Positions 33,124-43,434 of a stretch of 45,026 nucleotides of DNA are shown here, one piece after another (position 1 is the first letter of the stretch; every line of letters begins with the position of its first letter). The notes under the pieces were generated by a model. The model was given only the letters and a program-made list of their open reading frames with translations, ran no database searches and was not told the DNA's origin. The translations under genes were made by a program, and so were the position numbers. The DNA is taken from assembly GCA_024741835.1 (NCBI GenBank), contig JAENRP010000295.1:2894-47919 (forward strand), written 5' to 3'. The stretch is from Diplocarpon mali (Eukaryota > Ascomycota > Leotiomycetes > Helotiales > Drepanopezizaceae).

Positions 33124-33131
33124 TATAAAAG
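33124..33131 (+). promoter_or_regulatory. TATA box for the antisense frame of Copia-C
   Basis: TATAAAAG on the plus strand is followed by a C/T-rich stretch (33168-33212) and an ATG at 33371. That is the arrangement of a fungal Pol II promoter. The flanking 32749-33120 has only low-complexity, purine-rich sequence. Confidence 0.5.
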
Positions 33132-33370
33132 GGAAAAGAGGGGCCTTTAAGAAGGCATATATATTGAGCTTCTCTCCTCCTTTGATCTCTTAACTCTAAC
33201 TCCTACTTCTTATAAGTAGGTCGATTCCCCCTCTTGCTTTTAAGTTGATTAACCCTATAGTAGATCTTATCTTATATCATCCTATTAATACTATTATCAT
33301 TATTAGTAAGTATTTCAATTATTAGCCGACCCCCTTTAATATATATATTGCTAACTTAAATAGTACTCGA

Positions 33371-34052
33371 ATGCAATCCGGAAGACCTGCCTAAGGCGTT
33401 TTAAGTGCTTTGCATACATTATACGCAAGTGATATTAAGAAAGGAGGCTAGTAAGAATAATACCGGCTATATATATGCATTTAATACTTTCACTTTTAAG
33501 AAGTATAACTACTGCATTATATAGTAGGTAAAGTATATTCTAATAAGTGCCTTCTAATATCCTCTTACTCTAATGACCTTTAATAGATATCTGTTTTAGA
33601 TACCTATCTAGGCTTAGGATAAGTATATCATCCTTTAGGATGCTTATATTAGCAGTAACGTTAAAGCGATCTAAGAGGCAGCTTAAATCCTATTTAAGGA
33701 GACTTAAATACAAATCTCTATAATCCCGAAGACTTAGGATGCCCTTTAGCTAGCCCAGCTAAATAAAGCTTATACCCTTTGCCGCAGTATCGACCTTGCA
33801 AATACCTAGCAGGCTATAAGTGCCCTTAAATCCATCTAATATTAATAACTAACTATTTATAAGATCTATTATATACTATCTAAAGCGGCAATACTGCCCT
33901 TAGGCGTCTTAAGACTTAAGGCGCTAAGGTGCTTAGCGCCCTCTAATATATAAAGGGGTTATCTAGCTTAGCTAAGGGCCGTTCTTAAGCTCCCTTTAAT
34001 AATATCTACTGCTAAAAAGGCAAAGGCAGATAAATGCCTTCCGAGGGCTCTT
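33371..34052 (+). pseudogene. Antisense frame in Copia-C, unknown protein
   Basis: The plus strand opens at ATG 33371 (MQSGRPA, a mutated Q, then GVLSALHTLYASDIKKGG). After a change of frame, possibly at an intron starting GTAAGA near 33451, a second frame runs from about 33478 to 34052. All its stops are TAA or TAG and none is TGA, which fits a RIP-mutated coding frame. It contains helical-looking segments such as SSNVKAI, KAYTLCRSIDLA and KAAILPLGVLRLKAL. I recognise no domain. It runs opposite to pol, downstream of it. An antisense retrotransposon gene, a captured host fragment or a shadow frame are all possible. Confidence 0.45.
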
Positions 34053-34290
34053 TAAAGGATAGGGATCTAGATCTCAATGATCTAAATAAGCCGAATCCTA
34101 AGGAGATCGCGGCCGCTCTTACTCAAGTACAAGCTTAAGAGGAGCGAGCCAACTTGGCCACTACTTCGGGTAGTAAGGCTTCTAAACCTTAAGGGTTTAG
34201 GGATCTACGCCTTAGAAATCCTAATACTTAAGATAAGTGCTTATTAAAGGTAGAATCGTTAGTAGATCGTTATCTTTAATAATATAATTA
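34033..34290 (+). pseudogene. Second plus-strand frame in Copia-C, N-terminal-like
   Basis: It starts with ATG at 34033 (MPSEGSLKDRDLDLNDLNKP), then NPKEIAAALTQVQA and EERANLATTSGSKASKP. It is hydrophilic, Ala/Gln/Ser-rich, GC-richer than its surroundings, and interrupted only by TAA. It overlaps the end of the previous frame in another phase. The beginning resembles a Gag N-terminus in composition only. No family is recognised. The 34300-34600 stretch after it is low-complexity. Confidence 0.45.
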
Positions 34291-34609
34291 TCGCTACTTT
34301 ACCATAACCTCCTTCTCTAGTACTACTTAAGTAATAAAAAAAATGCAAATACACATAGGTAAGCAAGAAAAAGATAAAAAGAAGGTATTAACAGCAAGTG
34401 TAGGAATATAGTAAGAAAAGATAAAAAAAGAAGGTAGTAATAGCAAGTATAGGAATATATCTTATAGTAAAATAAAAAAATAAAAAAATTGCCAATAGCT
34501 TGCAATTAAAAATATCAGATATCGTTAATCTAAGACCTTTTCAAGTCTGGTTATACCCTAATAGGCCTTTGTACCTATCCCTCCTTCCTAACAGTTATTA
34601 AATTAGTAT

Positions 34610-37600
34610 CCACTAGTTGCTAAAGGGCCTGATTTGGATTAGCTTTTATTATAGCATTAGCGGGATTGCTAGTACCATCGATCTAACGTATCTTTATAAG
34701 CTTCCTATTCTTATACGATTATCGAATAGCTATTATATCAATCATTAATCACTTCTCCTTTATAGTGCCCAATTTGATAATATACTTATATAAGGAGAGG
34801 GAATCTATATATATAACAGTAGGGAGGCGAGGTAGACTTAGCTTAGCTATTACTATATCGATCGTTATAGCTATAGAAACCAGCATATTAATACCTGCCA
34901 CTATAGTATATAGTTCAAAGGCTAATATAGCTCTTATCACTCTCTTACACTTCGTTAAGCTATAGTATAGAATATTGCCTTTTAAAGTAAATTGCAATTC
35001 TCCTTCCTCTTTAGTAGCTAGTATAATAATATAGCCGATCTATAAGCTTAAATCCTTATTATTAGCAAAAGATCTATCGATAAATGCAAATAGTTTAACA
35101 TTCTGCAAATTAATAATAAGGTAGGTCAGGCCTCTTTTAGGGTTATTTCAGATCTACTTAAGTCGCTTATTTAAATTCTCTATATCTTAAACTATCGGAT
35201 CCTAGTATTAGGCTATAGCTGACAAATCAAAGGAAGCTTCTAGCTAGCAGATCATAGCTAAATAAGCTCCTCTTACTCTTTGCTTTAGGTATTATTACTT
35301 ATAGCCCTCTTAAGAAGTGTTAACTAGTTCTAGCCTTTAGCCCTAGCCCTTTTATCGCATATATACTATATCCCCTTCCTAGGAAATAATATACCTATTA
35401 AAAGCTAGTGATTTAGTGCTCAATAGGTATTATATTAGCTTTATAAGGAATCCTACCCTTTTGATCTTATTCTCTTCCTTTTTTAAGAAGTCTGCTTCTC
35501 TAAGTATTAAAGTATTATCCGTTTGTATTCTTACTATACTAAAAAAGGGAGAAGTACTTAAGGTTAATAATAGATAAGGGTCATAAGTTAAGTTAGCTAT
35601 ACTAAGATTGCTATAATAGTACTTATAGTAGGTAATAAACTAGTGATTTCCTAATTTAAGAATACTATAAAGCAGCAGCACCACTTTAAAGACTATACCT
35701 ATAGGGAATAGCTTAGCAATATCTTATAAGGGAAATATAAATATATCGTATAATAGCTTTAAAGCTACTTAAGTATACGCTTATATAATATCCTATAGGC
35801 TGAGAATGCCCTTCTTACCCTATTCTTTAAAGTATTCTTGGACTAATGCTAAAAGGCATACTAAAAGGCGTTAGCTTGCTTATTAGATCGTTAGAGATTA
35901 GGTGATTATACCTTCCTCCTTCTTACCAGTATCGTTCTAGGCCTATATAATTAAGTATGATTTCTCAAATAGGTGATCTATCTCCTTCCCTTTTATCTTA
36001 TTAACTATTCTCGATTTAAAGATCCTCTTACCTTTTATAGCAGGGTCATTTTTATTTATTAGTACGAATATCCCCCTATTCATCAGCCTTTAGTACTCCT
36101 TTAGGTGAGATTGCTAAAAAGGGCGCCTAGGAGTGGTAATCTTGCCTTCTGCCTATAGCTTTTACAACAATTCCTAGTCCCTATTCTCCTTCTCTATTAG
36201 GAATACCTCCGATTTGGCTATATATAGCTTATTATCTACTTTAAAGGATATCTATATCTTAGCATTATAGTTGTTATCGATTATAGGAAGATTGGAAATA
36301 GGCTTAATAAAGGGAACCTTTACTCTTAGCGATTGCTTACAGCTATTAAGTTGCGGCTTAACTAAGCGAGAGGGCTCTACTTCTTTATCAATATCGGTTG
36401 TGTTCTACTCCCTTTCGGTAGTCGTTTAATCCTTAAGTTTAATTCCTTTAGTTTCCTTTAGGTAGTTTTCTTTATTATCAATTTTAAATAGACGTACGCT
36501 TATCGATTTAAAGTGCCTTATTCTGCCACTAATATCAACTATATAGGTTTCGTTCTTTAAGCTTAGGAACTCGAATAGGCCTATCTATCCTCCCTTCTCC
36601 TAATATACTAACACTAGGTCTTTTAGCCTCAAATCGTAGATATAAGTAGTTCTAAGGCCATTCCTTATACCTAAAGCGTCATTGACCTTGCGAGTAGTAT
36701 AGATCTTCCTAACTTCCTTTATAGCCTTCTTAATTATTACTACCCTTTATTCTATTAACGGATTTAGTAGATTTAGTTCAATTAGCCTTAGATATGCCCT
36801 GAAAATAAGCAAGGTAGGAATTATCCTATTAGGTCCTACTATATTATTAACTACCTTAACAGCTATTTGCAGCCTCTTATCGTTGCTCAATCGGGGGTAT
36901 TTAGCTGTCATTATCTTAAAGGCATATCTTAAAGGGCGATAATACCATTTAACCTTGCTAATAGAGTAGTGCGCTTTTATAGGAACTAGTTTAAAGGTTG
37001 TTCCTATAGATCTTAAAGAGCTTTTGAACTCTACCAAGTTGAAGTTAGTATTATAATTATATACTATAAAATCAGGAGGTTTAATATACGTATCTAGTTA
37101 AGCTAATTTAAGGGCTTAAAACACTGCATCGGCCGAATATACTCCTATTCCCTTTTATAAGAACCTTACGGCTTTAAATCCCGTCGCTTTATCAACTATA
37201 TAAAGGGCGTTCCTTCTACCGAACTAAGCAATATCGATATATATAGTATAATTAAAGTCGATATTATCTTATAGCTTAAATCGGAATCTATAAGGAGCGT
37301 TGGCGTAGAGTTGATAATATTGGCATATTTCCCTTACTCTTGCTATAATACTAGAGTCGACATTATAACCGGCCTAGTTTAAAAGGTATTTAAGGCGTTT
37401 TACTAAAGGATATCCAAATCTTTTATATAGCCTTTGGATCTTTATTTCTATTAAGTAGCATATATTGATTATACCCTTTAAAGTCATTAGAAGTTGCTCT
37501 ATTATATTAAGTAAGAGCTATAGGTGCCTATATTTTCTAATAATTAAGTATTTCTCCTTGCTGATAATAAGTAAATTGCGCAGATTGTCATATTTAGCTC

Positions 37601-37700
37601 CTATTTTATCAAGTTATTGTAAGCAGATTAAAAATAGTATATTTGCCTTTATAATTAAGAACTCTATAAGGCCTGCCGGTATTCGAATAGTTATCTTACC
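34610..37700 (-). pseudogene. Copia-C integrase, reverse transcriptase and RNase H
   Basis: On the minus strand the integrase has FNYTIYIDIAQFGRR, then Y-N-Y-N-T-N-F (once D-x-G-T-N-F), then the intact block 37037-36747 with YRPLRYAFKIM, VVNNIVGPNRIIPTLLIF and AYLRL. That matches the N-D-x-x-G-P-D-G-L-V-P-T-L-L-V-F-G-A-Y-P-R signature of a distinctive fungal copia-like lineage. Reverse transcriptase follows (PRIFKSRIVNKIKGK near 36010; STYDPxLL type motif; active site IQTDNTLIL, once TDDT). RNase H is best preserved at 34997-34749 (FELYTIVAGINM, IYIDSLSLYKYIIKLGTIKEK) and ends near 34610 with NPANAIIKANPN. All motif changes are RIP-type. Confidence 0.85.
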
Positions 37701-40100
37701 GATTGCATTTCGTAAACTTACCTTAAAGGTAATTTTATACTTTTCAGCGCCGAGTGGAGCTAGAACTGCGTCCTATATATTTTGTAAGGCTTTAAATTAG
37801 TTAATTCCTCTTATATTTTTATTTAAGGCGCCTATATCAATTAGGAATCCTTAAAAGAATTAATCCGTCTACTATATTATAAATACCTTAAGGTCTGTTT
37901 ATATTAGTTTATTAACCCTTATTATTAAAAGGTATTTAGCCTTCTGCTTTTCAAGCTAGTTAAGCATAGTTCTTAAGTTATATTCCTAGTTAAAAGCTAG
38001 GAATATTATAGTAAAGTTAATATTACTATCCTTAAGGTCGCTAATCGCTTAGTCCTCCTCTTCTAAAGATATTTCCTACTTATCCTTATCGGTCCTATTG
38101 CCTTCCGAATATGCTCTATTATCTTCTTAAGCTAAGTATACCTTATATATTTTATTTATTAGCTTATACCCTTCGGCTTATCGGCTTGCTATATAGCAAG
38201 ACTTTTAAGCGGCTCTTTCTTCTTTTAAGTGCTTACTACTATAGCAGTCCTTTTTCTAATATATAATATACCTTATATAGCCTGGTTTCAATTAGAAGGT
38301 TATTCCTCTCTTATTACCTTAAGCAAACTTCATCTTTCTATTTAAAAAGTGTGCTATAAATTGCCCTTGCTCCTTAGCTAAATAATATTAAGGTCTATTA
38401 GTAGCTAAACTAGGGTGCTAGGGTCTAGATAGTCTGTCTTAGGCAACTACTCTTGCGCAAGCCTGTAGGCTATTTAATAGGGCTAGGAACGTCGCTAATA
38501 GCTTAAAAAGTACTATTTAAAAGAGCTAATTCCTAGAAATACCTTATATAAGTCTATCTCTAATTAATCAATCGTTCCTTATACTAGTATATAGGCCTAA
38601 TTGCAAGTTCTATAGCTCCTTAGTATAGTTTTCGAGTTGGGTCAGGATCGGTTTCCTCCTCTAATAGTCTTCTTATTAAAATAGGTTAAATATTAGCCGA
38701 AACCACCTTTTTAAGAATCTGCTACTTCTCTCTTTAGTCTTGTAATTGGCCTAAATAGCTTCTACTAGCTTAGCAAACTTGAAGTTCTTATTTTATAAGT
38801 ACCAATAGTAGTATATTAAGGCCGAGTCTTGTAGTATAGATAGAAAGGCTCTATACTATATGCTTTAGTTTACTAAGGCTCTTTAGTACAAATCGGCGAA
38901 TATATAAAGCTTTTTATTAAAGTGATCTTTCCTACCTAAGTACTAAGTCTCCTTAGTATATATCTTACTTAGATTTATAAGGGTTTTAGCCTAATCTAAA
39001 GTCAAAGGTTCTATAATATACTAGGATAGTTAAGCGTCGCTTTAATTAAGGTCTAAAAGCGCTCCTAAACCTCTCCTTATAGTAAAGGGTAGTAACGATC
39101 CGTCTCTTAATTGGATTAGCAGTATTAGTATTAGATTTAGGATCTTTAAGTATTGCAAGATTAAGGTCTGTCTTAATTAGGATTAATAAGGTATTCTTTT
39201 AAGGTTATACTGTTTGGTTATTTATCTTAAAGTGTCTACTTTATATAAGTTATCTTATAAAGTATTATTATTATATCTAAGGTGTCTTTACTAAAGTGAG
39301 TCTTAGTATAGTATCTCTTATTTAGCTATAGTAACCCTTTAAGCAGGTGGCTCGCTTATTTGTATAGACTTGGCAAATTCTAAAGTAGACTTTATTCCAT
39401 ATCTTAGAGATTATACTATAATTAAGTTCAATACTTCTTAAGTCTATAACTCTAGCTAGTCTTTTAGCTATTCATTTCCTTCTTAGTATACTATATCGAA
39501 AAGTGCCTAGCCGATTAAAACGCCCTTCTTATACTAAATGTATACTCTATAGTACTAAAGGTTATCCTTTAAGCGTTATTAAACATCCTTATCTAGCGAT
39601 TTAAAGTCGCTAACTATCCAATCTTAGAATTCCTTTTAAAAGTCCTTAGTAAGGTATAGCCCTCTCCTTTTACTATCTTATAATATCTTTCGGAAGTTCT
39701 TTATATATTGATCTTTTAGTCTAAGGGCCTTTTCGCTAAGTTGATCCTCCTAAAGTCTTATATCCCTTTTAAGGTCCTTTAGTATCTAAGGTTACCTTAG
39801 ATTAAGCGGTATTAATAGTCCTCCTTTAATTATTTCCTAATATTATCTAGATATTGCTCTATACTCTAATAGGGTCCGAAAGAAGTCTAATATAGTTGTA
39901 TTTTATATATTATTATACTATTATCTAATTATAGTTAAGATACCAATTGCACTCCGGTTTTGCCTTAATTATAATACGTAATAGAACGCAGGTAGAAGAG
40001 GATAGTATCTACCTTTAAAGTAATAACTCTAGCTAGATTCGCGTACCTTTTGCCTTTTCCCTTCTAGTAGTAACTGATATTACTTCGTACGTTTAGGTTA
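37700..40100 (-). pseudogene. Copia-C gag and protease region, strongly degraded
   Basis: The minus-strand frame between the 5' LTR and integrase contains a gag-like helical segment near 38950-38650 (KTLINLSKIYTKET, then YLGRKDHFNKKLYIF, then FLSILQDSALIYYYWYL). No protease active site could be read with confidence. A leader of about 100 bases next to the LTR (40100-40207) has no clear primer-binding site. Boundaries are approximate. Confidence 0.55.
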
Positions 40101-40207
40101 GTATTTAAAGTAAGCTAGAAATACAATCAAGTACTCCTTAAAATTAAGAAAGAATTCTTCAATTTAATAATCTTACTATCTATAGTAAAGGTGCTACTAC
40201 TAATTAG

Positions 40208-40506
40208 TATAGGTTCTATACTAGTAATTGATATTCATATAAATATAGTTAAGTACTTATTATTAAAAAGAATCTATTATAATATCTATCTATCTTTATA
40301 TAACTGAGATAGTACCTTTATACCTTTGAATATCCTCCCTCCTATAGTCCCTCTTAGCCGTATATAGATATCCTTCCGAGGTCCTCCGGCTAAATAGCCG
40401 TTTGAAATGCATACGAAACCCCTTATATCGCATATGGTACAGCTATGTAGGATGACCCCAGGAACGAGGGCAGGTTGCCTTTTGCATAGGAATCTGCGTA
40501 CCAATA
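40208..40506 (-). repeat. Copia-C 5' LTR (299 bp)
   Basis: The partner of 32450-32748. On the plus strand it begins TATAGGTTCTATAC, where the other copy has TG, and ends GCGTACCAATA. GTACT follows at 40507-40511. The minus-strand frame 40286-40504 is not a gene. Confidence 0.92.
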
Positions 40507-40511
40507 GTACT

Positions 40512-41145
40512 ATAAGCGGTTAAGCCATCTAAAGGCATTACCCTTAGTATTAGTAAATCGGCCAGACAACTTATACTTAAAGAGTATAATACCTATTAAT
40601 AGTAGAAGAGGATCATTAGAAGCTATAATATCAAACTCAAGTTGTCTTAAATAAGCTAACGTCGGTGCAGTAGAAGTGGCTTCAATTGAAAGTGCTTAAC
40701 GAAGTTCTGAGTTTAACGACTTATTAGTATTAGTTAGTAATAAAGAGGAGCCTATAGATAAAGTCGATCTTTAGCTTAATAGATGATTAAGTAGGTGATC
40801 CGTCGTAATACTAGACGGTAGCTATATATCTAGTATATAGATATAAGGGTCTAAGATAGGCAATAACGTATAGTCGTCTCTAAAGATATCTACCAATAAT
40901 ATAGCTATATCTAAGTCTATTCTTAAATTGGATTATAAGGAGTTGTTCTTAAGTAGGTTCTATTAAGACGCCAGCTTAATTATTAAAGATAGTAATATAA
41001 TCTAAGGCAAGTATAGACTAGTATTATCTCGTCTAATCTAGAAATAGTATTATATAAAAGCGCGCTTCGCTACTTCCTTATATAATGCGAAAACTGGCGA
41101 TATTAGAAAAATAGCCTCTTAATATAGTAGGATATCAAATAAGGA
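40512..41145 (-). pseudogene. Element D: leader and N-terminal gag
   Basis: On the minus strand the gag frame can be read from about 40790: STAPTLAYLRQLEFDII, LSGRFTNTKGNAFRWLNRL, then the Copia-C insertion site. It joins in frame to YDFKSASYIILDLK in 30515-32444. A pattern of F-T-G then W-L is typical of fungal retrotransposon gag. The initiator is not clear. About 40800-41145 is probably leader, with RIP damage. No other element interrupts it. Confidence 0.65.
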
Positions 41146-41160
41146 GTTCGAATCAGTGCC
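41146..41160 (-). other. Element D primer-binding site
   Basis: The plus strand GTTCGAATCAGTGCC has the form of a tRNA 3' part (T-loop plus acceptor strand), so the minus strand can pair with such a tRNA. It lies between the proposed LTR and gag, as a gypsy-type primer-binding site should. No tRNA body surrounds it. Confidence 0.5.
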
Positions 41161-41522
41161 TTAATTGTTCTAATTCCTAATTAATTAATATAGTTTCGCT
41201 TTTTAAATAAGACACAGTTGTTCTAATAGCGTAGTATAAGATTAAACGGGTAGTCTAATAGTAGGTCGTAGCGGTTTTTAAACTTATAGTCTACTAATAA
41301 AGACTCTTCTTAAGCTGATTCTTAGCAAATGAGTAACGATAACGTCGAATCAAGGGGCAAAGTAAAGGCGTAATTAGCCTTAATAGAAACCTTATAAACG
41401 AAGATAAAGCCGAGATTCCTTAGCTCCTCTACTAAATAACTAGTATAATAGGGAATTGTATTAGACTCAGAGGAGCAAACTCCAAGAGAAGATATTTATA
41501 GTACATCTAAATGCCTAAGGCA
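41161..41522 (-). repeat. Probable 5' LTR of element D
   Basis: AT-rich, RIP-like sequence between the primer-binding site and the abrupt rise in G+C. The right end is placed at the last CA before the GC-rich DNA (41521-41522). The other LTR is outside the window, so length and ends cannot be checked. Confidence 0.4.
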
Positions 41523-41965
41523 CCCTATAGGCTGACTAATAACACCCTTTCCATTCAGGAAGGTGTTTCCCACCGTGGCGGACGGACTGGGCTCTGTCTC
41601 TGCAGGACCGACGGGGAGGCGGGGGCGCGCCGCTGGGCGGAACCATCAGCAATGCGCGCGTACGCAATCGGCGACAACTCGTCCTCGTCACAGTCTGAAG
41701 GCGAGGGTATAGATTGGCAGTGGTACAAAATGGATTGGCAGACCCTTCGATTCCTTGACGCCCTGAGGCCAGACTGTCTGGCCAAGGAGGGATAACTATA
41801 CGTCCGTTCAAAATCCCTAGTCTATATCCCCGAGGGGCGGACACACCGTCCAAGAATTGAAGAGCGCAGCACGCGGCGTGCCAGATAATAAATACAGGAT
41901 CTCAACTTTTAACTACTATCAAATCCCCGCGGGGAAAATGTCGTCACCGACTACGCGTCTCTCGC
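41523..41965. other. GC-rich flank downstream of the CBM1 gene
   Basis: No convincing gene. Short frames on both strands are shadows of GC-rich sequence. Two dyads stand out: GGCCAGA-CTG-TCTGGCC at 41767-41783, and the perfect 12-bp palindrome TCCCCGCGGGGA at 41924-41935, 30 bases past the stop codon of the CBM1 gene. It probably includes the 3' UTR of that gene. Confidence 0.6.
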
Positions 41966-43434
41966 CTAGACACACTGACTGTAGAACGGATTCCAACTCT
42001 TGCAGACGGTGCCCTCCTCACATGAGCCAGAGCCGTTGTAGAACCACCCTCCGCACCATTGGAACTTAGGGATGATATCTTCCGGGGGGGTAGGCCGAGT
42101 AGGTGTAGAGGCCGGGGCCTTCACAGAGCTCGTGGTGGAGGCTGCGGTACGGAAGGTTGTCGGCAAGCTCAGGGACGTGATCACTGATGCGGAAGGGGGG
42201 AGGGTCGCCTGGGAGTGGATGACCGTCACAGTGACCTCGTCCTCGTATGAGCTTGTGGCGGAGCCGTATGCTGAGGTGAGAGCTGCGCTTGGCATGAATG
42301 TCTGGGTGGTCGTGACCGTGGTGCCTCCGACAGTGACTGTGACTGGGGCGGCCGTCAGGGTTACAGTAACCGTGTGAACCGAACCAGGGGTGGAAGTCAA
42401 GGACGGAAGGGGGATGACTGTGACGGTCGAACTTGGCGCAACAGTAGGCCGAATAGAGGCCACACTTGAAGTGGTGGGGAAGAGGCCTGTTGGGAAGACG
42501 CCCGAGGGGAAGAGTTCTGTGGGGAAGACGCCCGATGGAAAGACGCCTGTAGGGAAGACGCCCGACGGAAAGACGCCCGAGGGAAAGACGCCCGAGGGAA
42601 ACACGCCCGAGGGAAACACGCCTGTGGGGAAGACGCCTGTAGGGAAAACGCCTGTAGGGAAAACGCCCGTGGGAACTCCGCCAGAAATTCCAGTGGAGAA
42701 GCCGGTGGATGCCGCGCCACGATTGGTGGTGTTCTGGAACAGAGCGCTGGTGGGTTGAGTGTAGGCAGGCTTGCCGGAGGCAGTTGGGAATGCGCCTGTG
42801 GGCATTACAGGAGAGGTTCCCGTGACAAAACCCGTCGACGCTCCAGTGCCGTAGGCGGTCGAGTTCTGGAAGAGAGGCCCCGCAGATTTGGTGTAGGGCG
42901 AGTGAGGGCTATAGGTGGAAGTGTTTACATTAGTTGGGTACTTGCTGTACACTGCGCCCGTGGGCTTCGCAAAGCCTGTCGACGCTGCGGTTCCCATGTA
43001 GTAATATTCCCCCGTGCCCGTAGGTCCGCGGGCATGGGTGGCATTGGGGAATCCGGCGGCGTACTTGGAGAACGGCAAGTGAGTCGTCTTGACGCGGCAG
43101 GCTGACTTGGTCCGGTTGCGCGACGCACCATGTCGCCCCGTTGAATTGGCGGAGTGCTTCGGCGGCAGGCCTGTGGGGTAGGCCGTAGGTAGCTCGAGGG
43201 GAATACCTGCAGCCGTGGCCGAGATGGTTGGGATGATCGAGCTGGGAAAGTCGTCAATTGATTGCTCTCGGGAGGGGGGAGTCCAACGTACATGGAAGAG
43301 TTGGTACCGTTCGTAGCACCTCCTCCGAGTCGAGGCCCCGTAGGATAAGGGGACCACGGGGCATGGGGTACCGGCATCTGCGCCAGGATGGTGGCGGGCA
43401 AGAAGCTCACTTGGAGCAGAGTAGAGCAACGCAT
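41966..43434 (-). CDS. Secreted CBM1 (cellulose-binding) protein with PTGVF/PSGVF repeats
   Basis: The predicted protein has 472 residues in two exons: 43434-43292 and 43241-41966, stop TAG at 41968-41966. ATG at 43434 opens a signal peptide, MRCSTLLQVSFLPATILA, with likely cleavage before QMPVPHAP. A 50-base intron (43291-43242) shifts the frame into the long C-terminal exon. The longer frame at 43429 begins with TTG and cannot be the start. The mature protein is rich in Pro, Thr, Ser and Gly with several N-x-S/T sites. It has imperfect repeats (ASTGF, LFQNxT) and a block of about fourteen 5-residue P-[TS]-G-V-F units, then a Val/Thr-rich segment. The last 36 residues (FQWCGGWFYNGSGSCEEG then TVCKSWNPFYSQCV) match CBM1: Q-W, C-G-G, C-x2-G-x2-C, N-x2-Y-x-Q-C, with four Cys and aromatic residues. 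No catalytic domain is seen. It probably binds cellulose or chitin at the wall or outside the cell. Confidence 0.85.
42476..42680 (-). repeat. 15-bp tandem repeat coding P-[TS]-G-V-F
   Basis: About fourteen units of 15 bases, variants of the plus-strand GGGAAGACGCCCGAG, encode PTGVF or PSGVF with single PTELF and PTGLF variants. Such arrays change copy number easily by slippage or recombination. The array lies in the linker between the N-terminal half and the CBM1. Confidence 0.92.
43242..43291 (-). other. Intron of the CBM1 gene (50 bases)
   Basis: The donor GTACGT and acceptor TTTCCCAG are good fungal sites, with a possible branch region in CAATTGACGAC. The length, two more than a multiple of three, exactly joins the signal-peptide frame to the repeat/CBM1 frame at Ser-Ser-Ile-Ser-Ile-Ile. 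Confidence 0.8.

Larger units (their letters stand above)
32450..40506 (-). mobile_element. Copia-C: 8.1-kb copia-type element with an antisense ORF
   Basis: The two 299-bp LTRs (32450-32748, 40208-40506) are flanked by a perfect target duplication GTACT (32445-32449, 40507-40511). Gag, integrase, reverse transcriptase and RNase H are read on the minus strand, integrase before RT as in Ty1/copia. It interrupts the gag of element D, whose frame is restored when it is removed. Between pol and the 3' LTR it holds about 1.9 kb with plus-strand reading frames. None of the 31 palindrome copies lies in it. It is more RIP-mutated in its LTRs than Copia-A. Confidence 0.93.

Noticed and set aside
36113..36136. 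Palindrome half (GCGCCTAGGAGT) in Copia-C
   Set aside because: Only the right arm is present and the left half does not fit, so it is not counted among the 31 copies.
41141..41160. Possible tRNA or Pol III B-box (GTTCGAATC)
   Set aside because: No cloverleaf or A-box lies upstream. The position between LTR and gag fits a primer-binding site instead.
43378..43410. A 33-base intron starting GTGAGC just after the CBM1 start
   Set aside because: It is shorter than usual fungal introns, in frame, and removing it would delete the signal peptide core.
41966..43429. Single-exon 487-residue reading of the CBM1 gene
   Set aside because: Its first codon is TTG and its N-terminus has no signal peptide. 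The ATG at 43434 plus the 50-base intron gives a signal peptide and good splice sites.
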